Assembly (NCBI GenBank): GCA_900543295.1
Contig: UQQY01000120.1
Span: forward strand, 1-7,108
DNA length: 7,108 nucleotides
Direction of reading: 5' to 3'
Source: an uncultured Oscillospiraceae bacterium
Lineage (GTDB): Bacteria > Bacillota > Clostridia > Oscillospirales > Ruminococcaceae
The number at the start of each line of letters is the position of its first letter. Position 1 is the first letter of the stretch. The position numbers and the translations under genes were made by a program. Of the stretch, positions 1 through 5,395 are shown one piece after another. The notes under the pieces are model-generated. The model made no database searches and was not told the DNA's origin. It worked only from the letters and a program-made list of their open reading frames with translations.

Positions 1-522
1 ATTTCACTGTTTTTTATTGGATGTGGTGTATTTGTGAAGAGAGTATGTATTTCTACTGCAAGAAAGACGTATTTTTTTCTGCTTCCAATTTTTTTGGTTT
101 TAAATATTGGATTAGGAGCATGGAATTATATGACGTGCGGAAAACGAGTAGATATCTATATGATGGATATAGGAAATTACTTCCTCTTTTACATTTCCGC
201 TTTGGCGGGAATCGGATTTACTATTCTGCTTTTTCAGCTTTTTGATTTTAAACACGGAATTACGTACATCGGACGCAATAGTCTGATTTATTACTGCATG
301 CATTACAATATTATGATCGCGGCAGGAAATGCAGTTCGATATAATGTTTTTCATTGGAATTCGCAATCTTTGAGTTTCTGGGGATCTCTCGGCATCTCAG
401 CGATGTACGTCACAATCGCTTGTGTTATGCTTTACTTTATATCGAAATTTATCAATCGATATTGTCCGTTTATGCTTGGAAAATTCTATCCGCAAAAAAA
501 TAAACGAAAGGTCACAGAGTAA
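1..522 (+). CDS. Membrane acyltransferase (acyltransferase_3 / fucose 4-O-acetylase-like), C-terminal part
   Basis: The reading frame is open from base 1 (173 codons in window) and ends with TAA at 520-522. The 5' part lies outside the window; the GTG at 34 is probably internal. The fragment is very hydrophobic, with several membrane spans (about fragment residues 22-40, 58-80, 100-112 and 125-148). It carries GRNSLIYYCMH (about 91-101), matching the 'G.nSl.iY..H' signature near the C-terminus of acyltransferase_3 proteins, which O-acetylate sugars of surface polysaccharides at the cytoplasmic membrane. The family is usually 330-370 aa, so roughly half is missing. It ends in a lysine/arginine-rich cytoplasmic tail. 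The VanZ-like gene starts on the next base, so the two are probably co-transcribed. Composition is AT-rich (first 60 bases 19 G+C) compared with the kinase genes. Family assignment is fairly safe; the substrate is unknown. Confidence 0.75.
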   Translation: MSLFFIGCGVFVKRVCISTARKTYFFLLPIFLVLNIGLGAWNYMTCGKRVDIYMMDIGNYFLFYISALAGIGFTILLFQLFDFKHGITYIGRNSLIYYCMHYNIMIAAGNAVRYNVFHWNSQSLSFWGSLGISAMYVTIACVMLYFISKFINRYCPFMLGKFYPQKNKRKVTE

Positions 523-999
523 ATGTCTCACTCTCGTAAAATTTTCCTCGCTCTTTTTGCTTTTTACTTTATCTTTCTGTGTTATGTTCTGTTGTTTCGC
601 GCTTCGCCGGAATTTATTCAAACGCTGTTCAGCGGCGCGGAGCTGCCTCCGCGTGATGTGCACATCATTCCTTTTGAGACGACCTGCTTTTATCTGCGCC
701 ATTATAACAAGCGCCTTTTTGTCGATAATGTACTGGCGAATTATGCTGTATTTATTCCCTTTGGTTTCTTTTTTGCGGGCTTTCGTCAGAAGCCGGAAAG
801 AAAATGGACGATTTTACTGATTGGCGCAGTTTTTTCGCTTGGATTTGAGCTGCTGCAAATGTGGTTTCATCTGGGGGAATTTGATGTTGACGATATTATG
901 CTGAATGCGCTGGGAATGTGGACAGGCGGACTTTTGCTATGCTGTTTGCAGCGCTGCAAATGGCTTGTTCAGATAAAAGAGCGTATGATGAGAAAATAA
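523..999 (+). CDS. VanZ-like family membrane protein
   Basis: 158 aa. The ATG at 523 directly follows the TAA of the acyltransferase, with GAAAGG at 506-511 as a modest ribosome-binding site inside that upstream gene. Four membrane spans are visible: about residues 6-25, 70-87, 95-113 and 125-142. Family signatures are the N-rich second span with PFGF (79-82), FELLQ (108-112), and FDVDDIMLNALGMWTGG (120-136). The last matches the conserved 'fdidDiilNtlG...G' block of VanZ-like proteins. The family is named after VanZ, which gives low-level teicoplanin resistance, but most members are uncharacterised and many sit in cell-surface polysaccharide loci. Here it lies between an O-acyltransferase and a co-polymerase operon, so an envelope role is more likely than antibiotic resistance. 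The C-terminus is basic (KERMMRK) and presumably cytoplasmic. The length is normal for a single-domain member. Confidence 0.85.
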   Translation: MSHSRKIFLALFAFYFIFLCYVLLFRASPEFIQTLFSGAELPPRDVHIIPFETTCFYLRHYNKRLFVDNVLANYAVFIPFGFFFAGFRQKPERKWTILLIGAVFSLGFELLQMWFHLGEFDVDDIMLNALGMWTGGLLLCCLQRCKWLVQIKERMMRK

Positions 1000-1142
1000 T
1001 ATGGTTGGTTTTAGGCGTTAAAGCATATGAGGATAAAACAGCGGTTTTTGATATATATCCGTTGGAGGAGTTCTGTAAAGCAGGACGGTTTCTGTTTGCC
1101 GCTTATTTTATAGGATGTTTGCTTTTCCGATTTGTTTGTTTG

Positions 1143-1151
1143 TGGTATACT
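1143..1151 (+). promoter_or_regulatory. Extended -10 promoter for the Ig-like/kinase operon
   Basis: TGGTATACT is a TGn-TATAaT extended -10 element with one mismatch (C at the fifth -10 position). It lies about 64 bp upstream of the 1215 start codon, in the only sizeable gap (1000-1214) on the + strand. The hexamer 17 bp upstream (1123-1128, TTTTCC) is a poor -35, as is common when TGn is present. TTGCTT at 1119-1124 is a better -35 match, but its 21-bp spacer is too long. Transcription would start near 1158 and serve the Ig-like gene, both kinases and probably the PqqD-like and nucleotidyltransferase genes. The rest of the gap holds no convincing gene or terminator. Inferred from sequence only. 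Confidence 0.55.
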
Positions 1152-1166
1152 ATGATTGATTCTATA

Positions 1167-1195
1167 CACTGCTGGAGCAGAAGCATACGGCAGTG
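1167..1195 (+). promoter_or_regulatory. 5' leader with two mutually exclusive small hairpins
   Basis: Just downstream of the predicted transcription start, CACTGC (1167-1172) can pair with GCAGTG (1190-1195) across a 17-nt loop. The CTGC part (1169-1172) can instead pair with GCAG at 1177-1180 across a TGGA tetraloop. The two pairings share the same bases and exclude each other. The stems are short (6 and 4 bp) and stop short of the ribosome-binding site GGAGGT at 1204-1209, so a regulatory role is speculative. No known riboswitch class is recognised. Confidence 0.2.
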
Positions 1196-1214
1196 CGGAC
1201 TTTGGAGGTAGGAT

Positions 1215-2066
1215 ATGAAGCGCTTTCGGCGTATGACAGTATTGATTTTAGCAATAGCCGTTTTCGTTACCGGCGGCTTTATTTTATTTGAACGTATGCG
1301 GGAGGACAAGATCGCGCCGGAGATTTTTTTTGAAAACGATCGGATCGAGGTCAGTGTAAACGCGACAGATGAAGAGCTTTTAAAAGGTGTGACGGCGACG
1401 GATGACCGGGATGGCGATGTAAGCGCCTCCCTTGTAGTAGAGCGGCTTTCCGAATTTACTGCGCCAGGTGTACGCACGGTAACATACGGTGCGTTTGACT
1501 CGTCAAATAATGTAAAGCGCGCCAGCCGGACGCTTGTGTATACGGACTATACGCCGCCGCATTTTTCGCTTACGGGAGATCTTTCTTATCTGGATACCGA
1601 TTCCTTTGGCCTAATTGACGAGATCCGAGCGACGGATTTGATTGACGGCGATATTTCAGACCGGATTAAAGTGCTTTCCAGCAACTATGTTGTCGGAAAG
1701 GCGGGAACTTATGATGTGACGTTCGGCGTAACCAATTCCAGCGGAGACACGTCGGAAATTACGCTGGCGCTTGAGGTAGCAGAGAAAATCAGCGATAAGT
1801 ATCATCCGCCGGAGGTGACGCTTTCGGAGTATCTGATTTATACAAAAGTTGGACAAACGCCCGATTTTTCAGCATATGTATCAGATTTGCAGGTGTATAA
1901 TTATGCCGCGGCAAATGCGCGCTATGTTTCGCGTGATGTTTCGGCTGTAAAATGCGATCAGGATTTGGACGTCAGCGTTCCGGGAATTTATACTGTGACC
2001 TATTCTTATACCGACTATTTTGACTATACCGGTACGGCCCGGATGTTTGTTGTTGTGGAGGAATGA
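1215..2066 (+). CDS. Membrane-anchored protein with three Ig-like (DUF5011-type) modules
   Basis: 283 aa. The ATG at 1215 follows a strong GGAGGT (1204-1209, 5-nt spacing). The N-terminus is MKRFRR, then one hydrophobic span (8-24) without a clear cleavage site, so it is probably an uncleaved signal anchor with the rest outside. Three beta-rich modules follow: about 33-110, 114-189 and 198-283. The first two open with an A/P-P element and carry DGDVS (66-70) and DGDIS (144-148). The D-G-D motif and the later G-x-(R/Y)-x-V-T-(Y/F) strand are typical of DUF5011/bacterial Ig-like repeats in Gram-positive surface proteins. The third module lacks DGD but keeps PGIYTVTYSYTD (256-267). There is no LPXTG or second membrane span. 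It ends 4 bp before the first co-polymerase/kinase, whose Shine-Dalgarno lies inside its last codons, so they are probably translationally coupled. A role as an extracellular partner of the polysaccharide machinery is inference. Confidence 0.8.
   Translation: MKRFRRMTVLILAIAVFVTGGFILFERMREDKIAPEIFFENDRIEVSVNATDEELLKGVTATDDRDGDVSASLVVERLSEFTAPGVRTVTYGAFDSSNNVKRASRTLVYTDYTPPHFSLTGDLSYLDTDSFGLIDEIRATDLIDGDISDRIKVLSSNYVVGKAGTYDVTFGVTNSSGDTSEITLALEVAEKISDKYHPPEVTLSEYLIYTKVGQTPDFSAYVSDLQVYNYAAANARYVSRDVSAVKCDQDLDVSVPGIYTVTYSYTDYFDYTGTARMFVVVEE
2057..2061 (+). promoter_or_regulatory. Ribosome-binding site fixing the start of kinase 1
   Basis: GGAGG lies in the last codons of the Ig-like gene, 9 nt before the ATG at 2071. 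It supports 2071 over the upstream in-frame ATG at 2020, which would add 17 residues unlike the family, overlap the Ig-like gene by 47 bp, and lack a comparable site. Confidence 0.8.
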
Positions 2067-2070
2067 GCCG

Positions 2071-3519
2071 ATGCAGGAAAAGACTTATCGTGTCAAGCTG
2101 AAAATCGACTGGCGCAGCTTATTCTGGGATTTGGTTCGCAGTATTCCGGTCGTTTTTCTGCTGTCGCTTCTGATTGCCATGGGGACGTATATCTATGCCA
2201 AGCAAACCTATGCGCCAACCTACACCACGACGGCTACTTTTGTTGTATCAGTGAAAGGAAGCGTCAGCACTTCCAGCGCTAATATGAGCAAGGCCAGTCA
2301 GCTTTCGGGCGTATTCAGCGAAGTAATGGACAGCACGGCGCTGAAAAATCTGGTGATGGAGGATCTCTCTCTGTCCTCGCTTCCGGTTGCGGTTACGACT
2401 GGCGTCATCGAAAACACAAACCTGATGATGCTGTCCGTGCAGGCGCCGACGCCGCAGCTTTCTTTTAAGGTTACGCAGTCGATGATTCGCAACTATCCTC
2501 AAATTTCTAATTATATTGTGAAGAATGCGGTGATGGAGATACTGGAACCACCGTCGATTCCCGCAGGGCCCGATACGTCCGGAAGCGCGCGGCAGCTTGT
2601 ATATCAGGTGTTCGGCTTCAGCGTTGTTTTGCTTTTCTGTATTGCGGGCGTATTGTCTTTCCTTCGGGATACGGTAAAGAAAGAGGACGAGCTTGAGGAT
2701 AAGCTCGATGCTTCTCTTGCCGGAACTGTTTATCGGGAGAAGCGCGCTTTATCCCTGTTCGGATCAAAGCAAAAAAAGAGTTTTCTGATTACTAATTTGT
2801 CTACCAGCTTTTCGTTTGTCGAATCGTTTAAGAAGCTGCGCAATCTTTTGGAACATGAGCACCGGAGACATGGCGCAAAAGTTTTTTTGATCACAAGCGT
2901 ATTGGAAAATGAGGGGAAATCGACAGTTGCGGCAAATTTAGCGCTTTCATTGGCCAAAACCTCAAAAAAAGTGCTGCTTGTGGATGCTGACCTTCGTAAG
3001 CCTGCGCAATATAAAATATTAGAACGAAGAGGATTGGAAACGGCTGAATTCTCCGACGTCCTTGCAGGCGACGCGCCGCTTTCGGACGCGGTTCATTTTG
3101 ATAAGGAGTACGGTATTTATACGATTTTTAATCAGTCTACGGAGCGCGACTCCACTGAGCTTCTGCGCCGGAAGCAGACAGTCAGGATTTTACAGGCGCT
3201 GCGGGAGAAAATGGATTATATTATTCTGGATTCGGCTCCGGTTTCCATGGTGGCGGATGCCGAGCTGCTTGCAGAATATGCGGATGCAGTTTTGCTCACG
3301 GTGCGGCAGGATTATGCGCGCACGGCTGATATTAACGATGCAATCGACCGATTGAGCACAGATCATACGCGGATGCTTGGCTGCGTTTACAATATGGCGG
3401 CGAGAAGCCCCATTTTATTGCAGCGAATCGGCGGAAGATATGCCGGATATTATCACGGCGGATATTATGGGTACGACCGTTATGCCAAACGAACGGACCG
3501 CAGTGCCCGCGAATCGTAG
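2071..3519 (+). CDS. Wzz-type co-polymerase fused to tyrosine autokinase (copy 1)
   Basis: 482 aa. Wzz-like membrane domain: spans at about 24-43 and 177-198 enclose a short extracellular part (about 133 residues) with a TTTATFVV strand after span 1 and a proline-containing EPPSIPAGP before span 2. The cytoplasmic BY-kinase domain has an E-x2-K-x2-R interface motif (E251, K254, R257), Walker A ENEGKST (279-285), Walker A' VLLVDADLRKP (301-311) and Walker B YIILDSAP (383-390, D387). The tail has seven tyrosines (457, 460, 461, 465, 466, 468, 471). Family members autophosphorylate such tails and control polymerisation and export of capsule or exopolysaccharide at the membrane. Walker A has E-N where most members have P-G; the catalytic G-K-S/T is intact. 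Fusion in one chain resembles proteobacterial Wzc rather than the split CpsC/CpsD of streptococci, but the extracellular part is much shorter. It is followed after 12 bp by a paralogue. Confidence 0.9.
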   Translation: MQEKTYRVKLKIDWRSLFWDLVRSIPVVFLLSLLIAMGTYIYAKQTYAPTYTTTATFVVSVKGSVSTSSANMSKASQLSGVFSEVMDSTALKNLVMEDLSLSSLPVAVTTGVIENTNLMMLSVQAPTPQLSFKVTQSMIRNYPQISNYIVKNAVMEILEPPSIPAGPDTSGSARQLVYQVFGFSVVLLFCIAGVLSFLRDTVKKEDELEDKLDASLAGTVYREKRALSLFGSKQKKSFLITNLSTSFSFVESFKKLRNLLEHEHRRHGAKVFLITSVLENEGKSTVAANLALSLAKTSKKVLLVDADLRKPAQYKILERRGLETAEFSDVLAGDAPLSDAVHFDKEYGIYTIFNQSTERDSTELLRRKQTVRILQALREKMDYIILDSAPVSMVADAELLAEYADAVLLTVRQDYARTADINDAIDRLSTDHTRMLGCVYNMAARSPILLQRIGGRYAGYYHGGYYGYDRYAKRTDRSARES

Positions 3520-3531
3520 GAGGCGCCGGAT

Positions 3532-5055
3532 ATGACGGAATATCAACAGACGGCACATAATGAAGAAACATATTCGCCTGCAATTGATCTGCGGACGCTG
3601 CTTGATAATCTGTGGCGTGCGCTGGAACGCTTTTGGTGGATCGTGCTGGCGCTTGGCTTGCTTTCTGGCGCGGTGTTTTGGTGGCGCGCGTATTCGAGCT
3701 ACACGCCCTATTATCAGACGACCTCGACTTTTATGGTTGAGGCCGACATCGGAGACGCGTATTCCTCGAGCTATTACGATTCGATGACGGCACGGCAGAT
3801 GCAGGCGGTCTTTCCTTATGTGCTGCAAAGCAACCTGTTAAACAGCGCGATGCTGGAAGAGCTTCAAATGTCCTATATTCCTGCAACGATTGCCTCTTCT
3901 GTGGCGGAGCAGTCCAATATGATAACCATTACGGTGACATCCGGCGATCCGGACGACGCTTATCGTGTGGCGGAGGCTTTTCTCAACAGCTATCCCGATG
4001 CGGTGGAGCGGATTGTCGGTACGACTAAAATGACGCTGATCGATCCGCCGTCACGTGCGGAGCAGCCGATCAATCCGCGGAATCCCTTTGACGGACTGCT
4101 TCGGGGAATTCTTTTAGGAATCGGCGCCGGCGCGGTGATTCTGTTCTGTCTGGCGCTGACCAAGAAGACTATACAGCATACGTCGGATATTGCAAAGCAG
4201 ACCAATCTTGAATGCCTGGGTGAGGTCTATCGCGTTGTGCGCAAAAAGCGTCGGAATATGGAGCAGGCGCGTTTTACGATTCGTTCCAGACAGGCAGATT
4301 ACAGCTTTAAAGAGACGTTCCGCTCGCTGAGCGTTCGCCTGGAGCGTTTTTTAAAGGAGAATCACGCAAAGGTTTTGCTTATAACAAGTACGATGCCAGG
4401 CGAAGGAAAAACCACAATAGCGGTGAATACAGCTCTGGCTCTGGCGGCAAACGGAAGCCGCGTTGTGCTGGTAGACGGCGACTTGCGCCGTCCGACGGTA
4501 CGGACGCAGCTTGGTATCCGCGAAGAGGGTGCGGGTGCGGCGGAGGTTTTGCAGGGGAAATGCTCGCTGAACGATACGCTGTATAAGGTGAAAGGCACTT
4601 CTCTTTTGTTGCTGGCGGGCAGCAATCCCGACGAAGCGGCAGCGGAGCTTTCCGGCTCTTCTAAAATGGAAGAGCTTTTACAACTGCTTCGCGAGGGCGC
4701 GGATTATGTCTTGATCGATTCGCCGCCCTCCGGCTTTATGGCGGATGCGGCTTCTGTTTCGGAATATGCGGACTGTGCGCTTTATGTGATCCGGCAGAAC
4801 TACAGCCCTTCCCGTGCAGTCTTTCAAACGCTCAGGCATCTGTCACAGCGAGGTACGGTGTTTGCCGGATATGTTTTAAATGATGTACAGAGCGGTATTA
4901 CTGAAACGGTCAGCCGGTATGGCTATGGATACGGTTATGGTTATGGCCGTTATTATGGAAAATACGGCGGTTATTACGGCTATGGCGCGCAAAAGGAAGA
5001 TAACCAGAGCGATGCTGTAGCAAAGACCGGTTACTATAGTGAAGACAACGAATAA
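3532..5055 (+). CDS. Wzz-type co-polymerase fused to tyrosine autokinase (copy 2)
   Basis: 507 aa. The ATG at 3532 follows AGGAGG (3518-3523) that overlaps the TAG of copy 1. The architecture matches copy 1: spans at about 34-53 and 188-208, a TTSTFMVE strand (63-70), and a proline-rich stretch DPPSRAEQPINPRNP (171-185) before span 2. The kinase has a canonical Walker A PGEGKTT (289-295), Walker A' VVLVDGDLRRP (311-321) and Walker B YVLIDSPP (392-399, D396). The interface motif E261-x2-R264 is incomplete, with S267 where the third basic residue is expected. The tail is a tyrosine-glycine repeat with eleven tyrosines between 463 and 484, plus YY at 501-502. The proteins align end to end with copy 1 but are strongly diverged, suggesting an old duplication or independent recruitment. 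The pair may form mixed oligomers or act on different polymers (inference). No cognate phosphatase (CpsB/Wzb type) is in the window. Confidence 0.92.
   Translation: MTEYQQTAHNEETYSPAIDLRTLLDNLWRALERFWWIVLALGLLSGAVFWWRAYSSYTPYYQTTSTFMVEADIGDAYSSSYYDSMTARQMQAVFPYVLQSNLLNSAMLEELQMSYIPATIASSVAEQSNMITITVTSGDPDDAYRVAEAFLNSYPDAVERIVGTTKMTLIDPPSRAEQPINPRNPFDGLLRGILLGIGAGAVILFCLALTKKTIQHTSDIAKQTNLECLGEVYRVVRKKRRNMEQARFTIRSRQADYSFKETFRSLSVRLERFLKENHAKVLLITSTMPGEGKTTIAVNTALALAANGSRVVLVDGDLRRPTVRTQLGIREEGAGAAEVLQGKCSLNDTLYKVKGTSLLLLAGSNPDEAAAELSGSSKMEELLQLLREGADYVLIDSPPSGFMADAASVSEYADCALYVIRQNYSPSRAVFQTLRHLSQRGTVFAGYVLNDVQSGITETVSRYGYGYGYGYGRYYGKYGGYYGYGAQKEDNQSDAVAKTGYYSEDNE
4918..4947 (+). repeat. Five TAY-GGN hexamer repeats encoding the Tyr-Gly tail of kinase 2
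   Basis: Five consecutive 6-bp units (TAT or TAC followed by GGN) encode Y-G pairs at residues 463-472, followed by looser GRYYGKYGGYYGYG. The third codon bases vary, so the repeat is imperfect. Loss or gain of a unit keeps the frame and would change the number of phosphorylatable tyrosines. Confidence 0.8.
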
Positions 5056-5076
5056 TTCGAGAGGAGGGTAACGAAA

Positions 5077-5340
5077 ATGAAAATCAAAAAGGAATTTGTC
5101 ATGCGCAGAATAGACGATGAGTGTCTGCTGGTTCCGGTCGGAGAGACCGCATCCTCCTTTAATGGAATTATTACGTTAAACGAGGTTGGGGCCTTTGTTT
5201 GGGAGCAGCTTTCCGAATGCGAAGATGAAACGGAGCTGCTTCATCGGATTTTGGCAGAATATGAGGTGGACGAGACAACGGCCGCTCAGGATTTAAACGA
5301 GCTGCTGCAATCGTTTCGGGACGCCGAATTGATCGCATAA
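5077..5340 (+). CDS. PqqD-like protein (RiPP recognition element fold)
   Basis: 87 aa. The ATG at 5077 follows AGGAGGG (5062-5068, 8-nt spacing). It matches the PqqD family in full: N-terminal beta strands (about 5-32), the core helix ITLNEVGAFVWEQL (32-45) equivalent to the usual 'LN.tga.iW.ll', an acidic turn, a second helix (50-62), and a C-terminal helix pair ending in RDAELIA, like the family's 'L...gLi'. PqqD proteins are small winged-helix-like chaperones that bind leader peptides and present them to modifying enzymes. Stand-alone PqqD-like proteins are also common in Bacillota near polysaccharide genes, where their ligand is unknown. It sits 21 bp after kinase 2 and 55 bp before the nucleotidyltransferase, probably in the same transcript. 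No radical SAM partner or obvious precursor peptide is in the window, so a peptide-modifying role cannot be claimed. Family call is strong, function open. Confidence 0.85.
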   Translation: MKIKKEFVMRRIDDECLLVPVGETASSFNGIITLNEVGAFVWEQLSECEDETELLHRILAEYEVDETTAAQDLNELLQSFRDAELIA

Positions 5341-5381
5341 GAGAAGGATTGATAATTGCAAGAGACGGACAGAATGTTGGG

Positions 5382-5388
5382 AAGGAGG
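5382..5388 (+). promoter_or_regulatory. Ribosome-binding site supporting a TTG start at 5396
   Basis: AAGGAGG lies 7 nt before the TTG at 5396. No ATG or GTG in this frame is equally well placed before the conserved region, so the rare TTG start is the best choice. Confidence 0.75.
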
Positions 5389-5395
5389 CGGTTTC

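Noticed and set aside
1035..1048. Possible terminator AAAAC-AGCG-GTTTT after VanZ
   Set aside because: The stem is only 5 bp and mostly A-T, with no proper U tract. It is too weak to call.
1064..1070. GGAGGAG Shine-Dalgarno-like sequence in the gap
   Set aside because: No ATG, GTG or TTG lies at a usable distance downstream, so it does not mark a gene.
918..1211. Open frame of 97 codons running from the VanZ-like gene through the gap
   Set aside because: It overlaps VanZ in another frame, has no good ribosome-binding site or recognisable domain, and spans the promoter. It looks like a chance opening, and VanZ already ends at a normal family length.
2020..2070. Upstream ATG extending kinase 1 by 17 residues
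   Set aside because: The extension overlaps the Ig-like gene and has no ribosome-binding site, whereas 2071 has GGAGG at a good distance and gives a family-like N-terminus.
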